Below are positions 1-11,987 of a stretch of DNA of 64,000 nt, piece by piece (within the stretch, counting starts at the first letter, position 1; each line of letters opens with the position of its first letter). Made by a program: the position numbers and the translations under genes. This DNA is from Melastoma dodecandrum. Its lineage: Eukaryota; Streptophyta; Magnoliopsida; Myrtales; Melastomataceae. The DNA is taken from NCBI GenBank assembly GCA_029817715.1, contig JARUPY010000271.1, positions 1,798,001 to 1,862,000 of the forward strand, read 5' to 3'. Below the pieces are notes generated by a model, which had not been told where the DNA came from, did not search any database, and saw only the letters and a list, made by a program, of their open reading frames with translations.

Positions 1-3000
1 GTTCATGTAATGCCACGGGATTAGAAACGTGGTAGTTTTAATTAAGTCCTATGAACAGATAATCCCATGACAAAGTTGCCCCCAAGGCAAAAGATTTTTT
101 TCTGGATAAACATCAAGACTTTTTTGAACCCTTCTTTTTCAAGTTAAAAGCTTAGCTTTCACATACACACCCACTCTCTCTCAAATGCTCGGCTTTTGTT
201 TTAAGATGGATTAGGTTTTTAAAGTGTAAACACTATCACTTTCTTCCCTCCACCAGCCCATTTGTCTTGTTTTGTCTTCTTCCTCCTATTCTTTTGGCAT
301 CGTCATCTTTACGTTCCTCCATTTGCTTTATAACATTGATTTGATGTCAAGAACACCCCCCCCCCCCCAAAAAAACCCCCGGAAATGCGAGTTTTCGTGA
401 TACAAAAACCAACTCCCCGTACATCCCTGAAACTAGGTCGAATCTCATCTTTCGCATCCGGGGAATGTATGCTCGTGTGGCATGTTTTTTATGAGTCTGT
501 TCTATAGTTGCGAAACCGGTTGGAGGGCTTGGTCATATGTTGTTGGAAAAGACGAGCCAAGCAGGAGCTTATGATCGCGTTCCAGTTCCAGCTACGAGGA
601 AAAAGATGTCCCATTGTTTTTTCTCTTCTTTGGCTTAACTTTTTATCGTGGATTGAGACTTTCGAGGGGATATTCCATCGAGTTATTGCTTGCAAATCCC
701 AGTTCGTTTGCTTTGTTTTTTGTTTTTTTTTGGGGGGGAGGGGGGTCCAAATTGGCGGCAGCTGTTTAGAGAAAGTAAAGGGTCAGACATGCCATCACTT
801 GGTAAGATTCTCGGTCATTCATTAGCTTGGTGTTATTGGGTGAATGGATAGCATATATTCCAAATTTAGGATAAGTGTCTGCACGAACATTTGAATCCGA
901 AAGTCCTCGAAAAACAACTAAAATGTGTATCAAACAAATACTTGAAGATATTGTGTTTGTCCAGCTTCCATCAAATACTACTACATAAGCTCACAAGGCA
1001 AGGTCTCCCACATAAATGTCATATCTCGTCTCTCTCTCTTTCTCTGCTTAATCTCGTTTGTTTCTTTTCTCCCGCCAACCGAATAAGCTTTCTTGTTGCT
1101 AAGAAACTTGTTGAAATTTTTAGGCTTTCTTTGTCATTTTCACTAAACACCATTCATAAGAACGGGTACTTTCGATCAACAATCCCAGGGCTCCTTCGCA
1201 CGAGTCAGCGATGGCGCGCGTGCCCGTGGGACCAAAGAGATTAACATGAAATGTGATAATATGGCCAACAACGTGGGAAAAAACTAATTCTCCTCAAGAC
1301 AGTCTTGGTGTGGGATCTGCTTTCGTGGTTAATGACGATGATATGCAAATAGCTTTGAAAATTCTCAAAGGGTTCATCCAATAAGGTTGCGGGTGGGCTA
1401 AAAGAAGACTATGACTTAGAAGAAGATATATATATATAATATCCTTTTGTTATGCTTTCGTTTTGTCCGGTTACGGTCAAGTCCAACGCCTTTGACACTA
1501 CGACCAGAAACCTTAAAATACTCAAACCATTAACACCAGATGAGTTTAGTTCAGTTAGTGTTTGCATGTCACCGCACGCCACGCACGCGCACGACGTCGG
1601 GGGGAGTATATATTTGAACGGGTTTAAGAAAATAAACAAAAACGACAGTTTGAAGATGTCGTCGTTTTGATTTCTGAAACAAAGGGTTTACATTCATGGA
1701 CTTAAAAAAATAACGACACGAGTCTTAAGACAATCTTAAAAAACATCTAAAACATAAATTTGACTGTATTGTAGTTTAGTATAATATAACAGCCTGGTTG
1801 TGGACACATTTTGACGTCCCTCTTTTGGGTGACGTCTGTGAAAAAAGTTTTACCAAGCCCTCGATTCCCATCCTAATCCTTTAAAAAGCCTCACACGTTT
1901 ATTTCATTTCAATATATATATTTCTTCACTATATTACCCTGGACAACTTGGTAAAAAAAAAATATGTACATCAACGACATCTATGGAGTTGGGATAGGTT
2001 TTTTACCAGTTGGCCTAACTAAGTTTCATCAATGTGTGGCGGTCCACGTTCTGACAGGGATGGGATGTTCATATCGTCCTCTCCCATTGGATTGGATCTC
2101 GAGATTCATCTCCCCTCGACTATCTTCTCACTTTCGAAGGAGAGGCGGTGGGGTGGCCCCCCTTATCCCATTCATCGAACTCATCGCTCCCCCATTTTCA
2201 TTTCCTTTTTACCACCCATCCAGAATTTTTTCTCCGACGGGTCCACTTCCTAAAACTTATTAGGCAGGCTGCTGCTTCCACGTTCATGACAACCAGCCCC
2301 TCCTCCTCCTCCTCCTCCTCCTCCTCCCTTTGTACCCCCAGAATGACGATGTTCAAAACTCCCCAAATATGGCAAAAATTTCATCACGCGGCTTCATTAT
2401 TGTCCTCCCCTCTCATGTTTTTATGTTAAACAGTCTTCCACGTAATGTTAAAAGTTAATTGTAATTAACGCACGTGTTGATTATCTTTATGCAAATGTCA
2501 TCAGGTAAATAAAATAAATAAACAAGAGATCGTCGAATCGAATGGTAGAAAAATGCGAAACCATTCAAGGATACGACTGAACAGGATGAAGGGTTTAATA
2601 ATATAAAACGTTGATTCGGCAGGAGGGCACGTGTCGGGAGCTTATCTCCAGTTAAGGACGAGGATGATGTCAAGTCGTTTAATAATGAATGAAGGGATTT
2701 GATTGATGGATGGATGGAACCTCATCCTCTTTATATCTCTCGGCCGCCATCTTTTCTTCAAAAGCATTTGATTCTTCTTCTTTTTTTTTCCTTTTTTAAT
2801 TCTCGAGTCAGGACAAACTTCTCTAAACCCAAACAAATCACTGCTTCCAATTTGGTTTTGACAGAAGCAAAGTCGGAATTTCTTCAGCGTCGTTAAAGGT
2901 GTTCCTGCATGCTTAAATAGAAAGACGAACACACATACAGAGTGGTTTAACAAAACCAAAAAAAAAATGAATTTAACCAAAACTAAAAGGGAGATGCCTT

Positions 3001-3500
3001 TTTTATTCTTACATAAAATAAAGGCTTTTTGTGTGAAAATTTTACCATCTTCTTTTCCTTCAGGTGGGGGGGAGGGGTGTTTGGCATGCACTTTTCTAAA
3101 GACATCAAAACACGCCCAAAGCCTCAAACCACTTGACAAAACCTTAAACTATCCGATGATCATCGTCATCCGTTTGAACACACACGCCCCACAAAAAATA
3201 AAATAAAATTATATCTAAAGTATGATGTTATACACGAGGTCTTATCGCAACAATAATAAATTGAGATCCGATTTCCAATAATATTTTTAATAAGGTCGTA
3301 AACATCGACCACCAGTTAACACCACCACATTGAAGAAATATACTTGTTTGGGGGGAGGAGGCTTTCTTCCAAATGCTTCCAACCTCATTTCTTTACTAAA
3401 GTTTGGGGGATCCCAATCCCCCTCGGCCTAATCCCTTTTGCCCACCTTCTCATTTTTTTTTCTTCCTCCACATCAGACAAATCCCTCGACACCCTCCCCC
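1..3500. other. Intergenic region upstream of the first NAC gene
   Basis: No gene is recognised here. The stretch is AT-rich with simple-sequence tracts: a C13 run followed by A7 at about 356-375, a T/G run near 720-745, and a CTC/TCC trinucleotide tract at about 2296-2330. Several open frames of 60-165 codons exist, but they have low-complexity composition and no recognisable domain, so they are treated as chance. Confidence 0.6.
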
Positions 3501-3508
3501 CTATAAAT
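3501..3508 (+). promoter_or_regulatory. Probable TATA box of the NAC056-type gene
   Basis: CTATAAAT lies about 125 bases upstream of the ATG at 3631, in a C-rich, pyrimidine-rich context typical of plant core promoters. The spacing would give a 5' UTR of roughly 90-100 bases. Only the motif and its position are seen; the transcription start is inferred. Confidence 0.5.
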
Positions 3509-3630
3509 GGACTCCCCCAATCCAAAACTCTAAGTCCTGTCCTTTCCCTCTCTTCCCCTCCTCCCCCTTTCTGCCCTCCTATAATAAAACGTAAGAACCT
3601 TTTTGAAAGAATAGGTTTAGGACTACTAGC

Positions 3631-5513
3631 ATGAGCATCACCAAGAGCCAACAGCCGTCCTTGCCCCCGGGCTTCCGCTTCCACCCCACCGACGAGGAGC
3701 TCGTCCTCCACTACCTCCAGCGGAAAGTCGCGTCTGCCCCCCTCCCCGTCTCCATCATCGCCGAGGTCGACATCTACAAGTTCGATCCCTGGGACCTCCC
3801 CCGTAAGCTGCCAATTAAATCTCTCGACGTATCTTATATCGAGGCTGACGTTTAAAACTCACCTTTTGACTATCTGGGTATCGGTGGTTGCCACAGCTAT
3901 GGCCGCGTTCGGGGAGAAGGAATGGTACTTCTTCAGCCCGAGGGATAGGAAGTACCCGAACGGGGCCCGTCCCAACAGGGCGGCTGCCTCGGGGTACTGG
4001 AAAGCCACCGGGACCGACAAGGTCATCGTGTCCTCCTCGCGTTCGTCGACGTGGATGCAGCACGTCAACGTCGGTGTCAAGAAGGCTCTCGTGTTCTACA
4101 AGGGGAGGCCCCCGAGGGGAGTAAAGACGAACTGGATCATGCACGAGTACCGTCTCGCAGAGTCCCCGGCTTATCGCCCGGTCAGGGTCAAGGACTCGTC
4201 CATGCGGGTACGTCCGTTCACGAACTCATCACCATCATACAAACAAACAAAAACAATCTTTGTCAAAAAACATTGGCTTCTCAAATTCCATTCTCTAATG
4301 CCTTAATGTTAGTCAATTATTTGCCTTTCTGGTTGATAACTGGCTAAGTCATGCAATTTGCTAAACGTGACGTGTAACATTAATATATATTTGGACCGAC
4401 TTATTCCATATGACTTTACAATTACTTTTTCTTCTTTATTGGGCACCCAATATCGGTAATGGTAATCTAGAATCGATTAGAAAGCACACTTTATTTGTTA
4501 CCTACTTTGGGTGTGTTATATTTAAAAGTATGTCATGCAATGAATATGATCGTGATGTGGACTAAATTCGAATTCCGCCCAATTTGATGAATTATTGATG
4601 CCCTTTTTGGTTAAAGGCTTAGTCGTTTTAGCATAAAAAGATTTTGAACGTAATATGATTTTGGTCATTGACATGTGATTATGAGTTACGACTCAATCTT
4701 TATTAACACGATTAAGTTAAGACATGGTCTTATGTGAATGCAAGCTGCCAAATGGTTTGAAAAGTAAGCACCGCTTCTAACAAACTCATGCCATTTCTTG
4801 ACATCTTCTCCGTAGTTGTTGTCTGAAAACAAAATATGGAATCGTTAATGTCGTCTTAGTCAGTCCTTGGTTTCTCATTTGTTTGTTAATGTGAACCCGT
4901 TTCGTTTCAGCTGGACGACTGGGTTCTGTGCCGGATTTACGAGAAGTCAAACACAGCGAGTCCCGCGGTTTTATCCATGGCCACGCCTGCATCCATCGAA
5001 CAAGACCAAGGCGAGGAATATGATCATCGGTATAACCGTCAAGTGACGATGTCGAAAGGGTTGTTAAAGAACGACAAGGTACCGGGACGCAATGACTCTC
5101 TGTCAAACCTGCTGGATGCCGTGGACTTTGCGACGCTCACCAACATCCTGGCCGATACCAACCAGATGCCTTTGCCGACAGGGGCTCCAACTATTCCGTC
5201 GTCCTTGTATGACAACAACAACAACAACAACAACGGCTACACAAACGTCAATTACCAGCCGCAGCTGATCCAAGAGGACAACGAGAATGTCGGCAGGGTG
5301 ATCTTCTCGGCAGGGAATAATGGCAATCTGAAACGCCAACAACCGTACCAAGAAGCCGGGACATCGATGCCATCATCCACATGGCCGAGGAAGAGACTGA
5401 TGGGTCACATGGACGCGGTACCTCAGCCGACCAACTCATTGAGTTTCAACCATTCTTTGCTCAATCAGCAACTACTGCTAAGTTCGAACTATGGTGGGAA
5501 TTTCTTGCATTAA
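3631..5513 (+). CDS. NAC domain transcription factor, NAC056/NAC018 (NAM) type
   Basis: Predicted nuclear DNA-binding transcription factor of 361 aa in three exons: 3631-3802, 3897-4207 and 4911-5513 (introns in phase 1 then phase 0, the classic NAC layout). The NAC domain shows subdomain A ([14 protein letters not shown]), B ([14 protein letters not shown]), C ([17 protein letters not shown]), D ([11 protein letters not shown] and [15 protein letters not shown]) and E ([11 protein letters not shown]). The divergent C-terminal half would be the activation region; it carries [14 protein letters not shown], a motif I associate with the NAC056/NAC018/NAC025 group, and an Asn run encoded by a CAA/AAC repeat near 5212-5234. 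The length matches that group. In Arabidopsis these genes act in embryo and seed-coat development and senescence; that role is inferred here. An insert after [10 protein letters not shown] lengthens the D-region loop. The second intron is about 700 bp. Confidence 0.93.
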
Positions 5514-6332
5514 TTAAGGACAATCATGGGATATAATCAGGAACTCGGTTAGAATCCGGTAGATACTATAGTACGTGCACAATTAAGAATGTTTGGTTTG
5601 GGACTGTGCAGGTGACTGGCTAAATGATCATATTTGTTACATGCCAAACCCATCTAAACTTCATGATCGGAAGTCACACGACGCCCAATCATGCTCGCTC
5701 GATTGTAGGCTGGTCTGAAACATTAGGCGACACGCAAAATCCGAAACAGGCAACTTCGAACACGGAAACACATGCTAAAAAACATTTAAATGTCTCTGAT
5801 CGTCACAAAGGTCGGCACTAAGCTTATCCCCATGGGGCTCACTTACGAAACAGTTGAACACTGTATATATTTTTCGGTGGCATCGGGGATTTCATCAAAT
5901 ATTCTATTAGATTAGGTAAGAAGATTTGGCTTTTTCCCTTTCTCTTGAAATCAAAAGAGAATGCAACACACGTGCGTTCATCGACTTCAAGAGTCTTTGT
6001 ATTTATTTCTTTGTTCAGACGGACGTCTATCGTCATTCGTGCCAAAGCCATAATTTTACTCTTCCCTTTCTGAAAATTAAAGAGGGGGAGATGCGACCGA
6101 GTGGGCCTAGGGCCCATGTAATTGGGCTGGAACAAGTAATGTCGGGAAAGCAACGTATCGGGGATTTAACTAGGCCGAATTGCAAAGCCCAAAATGTAAG
6201 GAAGTCTTCGATTGGTCAGACAGAAGAGATACGAAACAAAGACCACGACGGACTTTATTACGTTGTTGCCCTCTCTGGACCAAACGGAGTTTCGGTCGAA
6301 TTGGCACGTAAAATATTTTCAAATTTAAGGTA
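5514..6332. other. 3' flank of the NAC gene, no gene seen
   Basis: This holds the 3' UTR of the NAC gene and intergenic sequence. No recognisable domain, tRNA or repeat was found; the open frames present have no family signature. Confidence 0.5.
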
Positions 6333-6780
6333 TGTTAGGATTTGGTCCGAAGTTGAGTTCTTTTGAGATTACGTAATATTACGGAAGATATTGCAGGCAT
6401 ATATTTATTTTTTAATATTGTGATATATTAGATTATATATGGGTAATATTGTAGTATCCTATTTGGCTAAGATTTTCTGTTAGTGGAGATCTATAAATAG
6501 GGAATTTGTCTAGTTTATTAGGCATGGTGGTGTGACACTTTGAGTGTGTGGTATTCGAGAGAAAAAATCATCGGGTCAGGGTAGAGGTTATTCTACGGGA
6601 TTTGAGGTTAGGATTTTCTTGTATCTCGGGTGGGTGAGCGACACACTTAGTGCTTTTGTAATCTCGGTTGTCTAGTAGAATCTCCGGAGGACCTCCCCAT
6701 AGACGTAGGCCAGTTTTGGTTGAACCACGTAAATCTTGCGTGTGCTGTTTTTCGTCAAAGTTTCACCATCAAGGCTCAAC
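6333..6780 (+). repeat. Truncated or solo Copia-type LTR
   Basis: The stretch begins TGTTAGGATTTGGTCCGAAG, close to the way the LTRs of the 9.45-11.99 kb Copia element begin when read on its coding strand. It has a TATA-like CTATAAATAGGG near 6490 and a U5-like tail (a CTCCGG block, then GACGTAGGCC, then GAACCACGTAAAT) that parallels the same part of the other element. No internal domain follows. The right end is not clear because an inverted-repeat element starts immediately after, and no target-site duplication was found. It is inferred to be a solo or truncated LTR of a related family, in plus orientation. Confidence 0.6.
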
Positions 6781-6782
6781 GC

Positions 6783-7525
6783 GGAAAACCCGCCCTTCCA
6801 ACACTTGGCGAAAACTCGCCCGTGTTGGAACATGTTTGGTAGCCTATGAGGGGGGCGGGTTTTGAAAACCCGCTCCTTGAGGAAATACACAAGGGGCGGG
6901 TTTTTAAAATATTTCCTCCTACAAAAACGAATTACAAACCCCTGTTTTTGTAAAATAAAAAAACTCAAACAATGCAAACGACATAACCAAACAATCGAAA
7001 CGACAAAACAATCCTTGTTTCAAAACATAAAAGTCGAACAATATCATACATAAAAGTCATATATACGTTTATGACATCACTAATTCCCCCTACGCCTAGT
7101 CGATTTCCTCCTGACATAATGCATGATGACGGGATATGGAATGTGAGGCTCCTCCAATGAATCCTCCGGCAACAGTTGCGTTATTAGAGAAGGTCATTCT
7201 CCTTGATATGAACAGTCGTACCTGAAAAACTTATATTAGTTGAGTTACGGGAGTTTTAACTCAAACGAACTCAAAGTTATAGTGGACTTACGCAAATTCT
7301 CTTGCCCCTCTAATCGGAGCATCCGGGGTCGAACTGGACCCAACCTCGAAGTAAGGTGTGTTGTAATCGGTATCAATGTGTGTAACTTGCGAGAATGTGT
7401 GTAATCGGCATCAATGTGTGTAACCTCCCGGGTTTTGAAAACCCGCCCCCTAGTAGGCCACCAAGCACTCCAACACTGGCGAATTTTTGCTAAGTGCTGG
7501 AGGGGCGAGTTTTGAAAACCCGCCC
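6783..7525. mobile_element. Inverted-repeat (foldback or MULE-like) element
   Basis: Two arms of about 95-100 bp, roughly 6783-6875 and 7427-7525, are imperfect reverse complements of each other. They share a core around CCAACACTTGGCGAAAACTC, the word GTTGGTAGCCTA or close variants, and a terminal GGCGGGTTTT. Each arm also contains the self-complementary word GGGTTTTGAAAACCC, and more copies continue to about 7625. The roughly 550 bp interior has no coding sequence that I recognise. The structure fits a non-autonomous DNA transposon; the family, exact ends and target-site duplication are not established. Confidence 0.55.
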
Positions 7526-7625
7526 TTGCCTCTTTAGTTGGAGGGCAGGTTTTCAAAAACCGCCCTCATGTCCATTATCACCCTTCTTATTTTAATGGAG
7601 GGTGGGTTTTCAAAACTCGCCTTCC

Positions 7626-8300
7626 TTGTAACTTGAGGGAAGCGTTTTGGTAAATATTTTACGAAATTCAGACCGTATTTCATAATTTTTTTTTAAAATT
7701 AACCGTATTTCCCTAGTTGTCCGACGGGCTAGGACCCGAGTTGAGGCTATCAATGATTGAGGAAGAAAAAACACTGTTTCTCCTTCCACAATAGGGACCA
7801 TTCAAAAAAGGGACCATCTATTTTATGCAAGTATTCTTTTTTAGTCTCATCATTACATAATTTACTCTTTTTTTCCAGTACATCTAGAGTAATGGATCTT
7901 TTTTTAGAACTTTAATTCGATTTTGAAATTCTTTACTGAGATTCTTCTTTTTTGTTCATTAGTAGAAGATCATACAATTCATCGATGGGCCATTTTTACT
8001 CTGTGAACAAATCCATTTTTTTTATCAGTTACCAGAAGGTTGACAAACTAGGTGAATACGTAAAAGATATTTTTTCTTTTCCATCGTTTTGACATGTATA
8101 AAAAAATATTGTGACATTTCATTTCTTACTGCATTTTCAAATCGATTGTTTTTTATATATCGCAATGGATGATTCCACCGTTTATAGTCGAAAACAAGAC
8201 TGACTCACAAGAGGTTTGCGTATAAAGAAAATCCCTAATAGTAAATTCTAAAATATTTTCCGAACTAAAAATAAAACTTCTGAGCAAACGATCTGTCGCC
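7626..8300. other. Intergenic, AT-rich, upstream of the lectin pseudogene
   Basis: AT-rich sequence with T-runs. Presumably it includes the old promoter of the EULS3-type pseudogene, but no convincing TATA box or other element can be assigned. Confidence 0.4.
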
Positions 8301-9451
8301 ATGTAATTCCCCTACGGCCACCATCACCGCACCTCCGACGACGGCGACGGCGACGAGGACGGGCCCAGTCGATACCCGCCACCAGGGGTAGCCATTTCCC
8401 GCCGCCTCCCCCCTCCTATGGCGAGGCCTTCTACCAGCCTCCTCCCCCTCCCATGACGGCTTCCCCTCTCAGCAGCCCGGGCATTACCGCCCTACCCGAC
8501 CCATCAGCACATGCCGTCCAGCACGTCGCTCCCGAGACGTCCACACCAATGCCCCGGACCCACCACTCCTATTACCCTCACTTTCCCTCCTTCCCCCACC
8601 CCCACACGCAACATCAGTCCGGCGTGGGGGATGTTGTCCCAGCCGAGCTTGCCAATTAGGCGACTTTCAAGGTTTACTGCAAGGCCGATCCGGACTTTGC
8701 GGTCACGATCCGGGACGAGAAGGTGAATCCTCACCTCGGCTATCCCTAGTGATCCTTATCAAGTATGCGATTGAAACAAAAAATTTAGTCTTTCTGGGAG
8801 TCGACCGTTTGTGGTTTTGGGGTCTGCTCTGCCCACCGACAAGACAAGCGGCTTTTCCTTTGTTCTGCTGTAGACTCGTCCTTGAATGCCTGGTTTTTGT
8901 GGGGCGGGATATTTGTGGCAGCACTGGTACAAAGATGAGAAGTACAGCACGAGGGTGAAGGATGAGGAAGGGTTCCCCCTGTTTTGCTCTGGTGAACAAG
9001 GCGACCGGTCTGGCTATGAAGCACGCCAATGGAGCAAGTCACCCGGTAAGAAGAATCTAATCTTATAGCTGATTGTATTACTTATGGGGATTTTGATATC
9101 TGTTGTTGCAGGGAGACGGCATGTGACAGCTTGCTTGTTATGGGTGGCAACAATCTGTGCAACTTTGCGTCTGTATCGCTTAACCTCTGATATCGTGAAT
9201 ATGAATTATGAGACTATCAGAAGAATTAAACTGACTTGACTAAAAGCCTCTAGTGTTAGTTGAAGGCATGGTTATTCCTCGGACAACAAGCCGACAACTG
9301 TTGGCTAAAGTCCAAAACATGAACGAACAAATGGGTGTATCGGAAGATGTCTCTGTTCTACTAAAATCATTTGTCGGACATGGAGTTTACGATTTCCAGC
9401 ATCTACTTTAGTTCTTGTTGGTGAATGAGAGAGCTTGATGAACAAGGGATC

Positions 9452-10002
9452 TGTTGGCGCACGCGGAAGCCCTCGGTAGCGTGTTGAACCGGATCCGGTC
9501 ATCGATCGGAAGTTAACAAAAAATAAGGAGACAAAGAATTTACATAGTTCGGTCAATCGACTTACATCTACGGGCAGAGAAGAAGATTTCACTATTCAAT
9601 GGAGTACAAACTTTAGGTTGAGACCCTCTCTACCCCCCTCGACCTACCCGAGTACAAGATCCCGCTTTCTTGGTAAGAAATAACCCCAAGTGTTTCTCGT
9701 GTTTTCCCAACACACACCCTTTCTTTACCGATGCACTCTTTATACTTGTGTATCCCTCTTCTATGCTCTCAAGATTTGCTCTCTCTCTGCTTTTATTCGC
9801 TTCGTATACCGACACCTATTTATAGAATAGATGGCCCCAAAGATATCGGAAATCTAGCAGGTAAATATATTATCTGATATAATCAAATATCACCCAATAT
9901 ATTTCCCCAAGAGATATCGTCTCTCACCTTCCGTATATAACGAGCGAATATAATATTCTTCAAATCGTAATATAACCGACTTGGGGCCAAAAAATCCTAA
10001 CA
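9452..10002 (-). repeat. 3' LTR of the deleted Copia element
   Basis: In plus-strand reading it starts TGTTGGCGCACGCGG and ends AAATCCTAACA, with TG...CA termini. It matches 11459-11987 along its length with scattered substitutions and small indels, which indicates an older insertion than the large element at 34-47 kb. Confidence 0.85.
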
Positions 10003-10013
10003 AACTCCACCTT
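10003..10013 (-). other. Polypurine tract of the deleted Copia element
   Basis: On the minus strand this reads AAGGTGGAGTT and directly abuts the 3' LTR. AAGGTGGAG is the common polypurine tract of plant Copia elements and primes plus-strand synthesis. Confidence 0.75.
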
Positions 10014-10139
10014 GGGCCGAAGTCCATAAAATGTCTGAGGAATTGTCACTCCATGTACCAGTTTCCCCCTGAAACTAACTGTGAATATCTCCCTTCTTCT
10101 CCTCCAGGCTCCGACGAGCCTAGTCAACGGAGCATTCAA

Positions 10140-11421
10140 GCCCATCCACGATGGACTTGACTACCCACATCTTCTTGCTACTCCGCGCTCGCGACCTATT
10201 ACCCCGTTTCTCCGATGACTGATTACTCCTCTTGAAAGGTTCATGACGCCTTCCAGAAGACCCAACAGTGGTAATAGCAACGGCACGTCTCATAACATAC
10301 AAGCCCTTCAATCGAATCCCAGTCATCCACAACCGTCTTCCTCGGCGAACATTGAGGGCTCCACCTGAAGCAGAAAATTCGTGATGTCAGGCACATGTGA
10401 TGTCAGGCACATGTCGGACACCTGCCAACTATCTCACAGCTCCATCCTTCATTCTGAGCCGAACCGTTCCCACACCTGCAACCTTACACTTGTGACCATT
10501 GCCCAAGCGTACCTCTCCACCTACAATGTAACAATATGCGTTGAACATCGCCCTATGAGGACTCATGTGGAAAGTACTCCCTGAGTCGAGAATCCAATCC
10601 TCGTCCGATGGTCTCATCGACTCAGTTTCAACAGTCTGCTCCTCACTAGCAATGAGTACATCTCCGTCTCTGGCATCACTGTCGCTGCTATACACAGCAA
10701 CCGTCATTGACTCTTGCAATCCTCCATCCTTCCCTGTCAGCTTCCTGTTGTTTTTCTTTATGTGTCCCTTCTTACCACAATTGAAGCATCTTACCCGCTG
10801 CTACCTTTGGATCTTGTCCTACTTACTGTTAATGCCTCCATCATCGGTCGCCCTATTCACCCGTCAACTCTTTATCAATCAAATCTTTTGATAAAAGGGC
10901 AGACCGTACCTCATCAACCGTGAGAACACTTCTCCTATACAAGAACGTCTCCCTAAAGCTCTGGTATGAAGCCATAACAGCAACATCGCCTGGATCTCCT
11001 CATCGATCTTGTCGCCGATCCTCTCCAAATCCAAAGATACAGACAACCAATTATCTAGGTAGGATTTAACGGACATACCTTCCGTCATTCTGAGCATGAA
11101 AAATCTTTGTCTGAGAAGAAGTTTGTTGCTTAGAGTTCTCGTCATGTACAGACTCTCCAGCTTACTCCAAAGCCAGGTCGTTGTCGTCTCCTTGAGCACG
11201 TTCATCATAACCTCATTGGATAGACACAGCTGAATCGCCGATAACGCTCTAGCTTCTATCTCCTCCCACTGGTCAGAAGTCAACTTCGAAGTGCTCTTCG
11301 ACTGATCTGTAAGAGTCTTCTCCAAACCACCCTGTACCAATAGCGCCCTCATCTTGACTTGCCACAAGCCGAAATTCACGCTCCCATCCAACTTCTCGAT
11401 CTCTAACTTGCCACTAGCCAT
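10140..11421 (-). pseudogene. gag-protease remnant of the deleted Copia element
   Basis: The gag reading starts at the ATG at 11421 (MASGKLEIEKLDGSVNFGLW) and runs through a typical Copia gag to about 10990, where a one-base shift breaks the frame. The next recognisable piece is a zinc knuckle, CFNCGKKGHIKKN, in which the last Cys of the CCHC set is Asn. It is followed by the protease active site DWILDSGSTFHM (about 10600) and a GAG-pre-integrase piece with GLYVM near 10290. Nothing of integrase core, reverse transcriptase or RNase H follows. It is decayed and non-functional. Confidence 0.8.
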
Positions 11422-11444
11422 GGATCTCGAATTTGCACAACTGA

Positions 11445-11456
11445 GCTCTGATACCA
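11445..11456 (-). other. Primer-binding site (tRNA-iMet) of the deleted Copia element
   Basis: The minus strand reads TGGTATCAGAGC, the complement of the 3' end of plant initiator tRNA-Met, two bases inside the 5' LTR. This is the usual Copia primer site. Confidence 0.88.
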
Positions 11457-11458
11457 AT

Positions 11459-11987
11459 TGTTGGCACAAGCGGAAGCCCTCGGTAGCGTGTTGAATCGGA
11501 TCCGGTCGTCGATCGGAAATTAATGAAAAATAAGGAGACAAAGAATTTACGTAGTTCGGTCAATCGACCTACGTCCACGGGCGGAGAAGAAGATTTCACT
11601 ATATTCAATGGAGTACAAACTTTAGGTTGAGACCCTCTCTAACCCCCTCGACCTATCCGGTAAAAAATAACCCCGAAGTGTTTACCGTGTTTCCCCAACA
11701 CACACCATTTCTTTACCGCTGCACTCTTTGCACTCGTGTATTCCTCTTCTATGCTCTCAGGATTTGCTCTCTCTGCTTTCATTCGCTTCGTATACCGATA
11801 CCTATTTATAGAATAGATGGCCCCAAAGATATTAGAAATCTGGTAGAAAAATATATTATGTGATATAATCAGATATCACCCAATATATTTCCCCAAGAGA
11901 TATATTCTCTCACCTTCCGTATATAACGAAAAAATCTAATATTCTCCAAATCGTAATATAACCGACTTCGGGCCAAAAATCCTAACA
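11459..11987 (-). repeat. 5' LTR of the deleted Copia element
   Basis: This is the upstream LTR in the element's own orientation. In plus-strand reading it begins TGTTGGCACAAGCGG and ends AAATCCTAACA. It is paired with 9452-10002 and adjoins the primer-binding site. Confidence 0.85.

Larger units (their letters stand above)
9452..11987 (-). mobile_element. Internally deleted Copia LTR retrotransposon
   Basis: A 2.5 kb element lies in minus orientation inside intron 2 of the lectin pseudogene. It has two similar LTRs (9452-10002 and 11459-11987), a primer-binding site matching initiator tRNA-Met, a polypurine tract, a gag remnant, a broken zinc knuckle, an aspartic protease and the start of the GAG-pre-integrase region. 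Integrase core, reverse transcriptase and RNase H are missing, so it is a deletion derivative that could move only in trans. The flanking 5-mers (GGATC on the left, TAATC on the right) match only in part, so the target-site duplication is eroded or uncertain. Confidence 0.85.

Noticed and set aside
2642..3139. 165-codon open frame on the minus strand
   Set aside because: Lys-rich and Phe-rich low-complexity translation of T/A runs upstream of the NAC gene, with no domain or splice partner.
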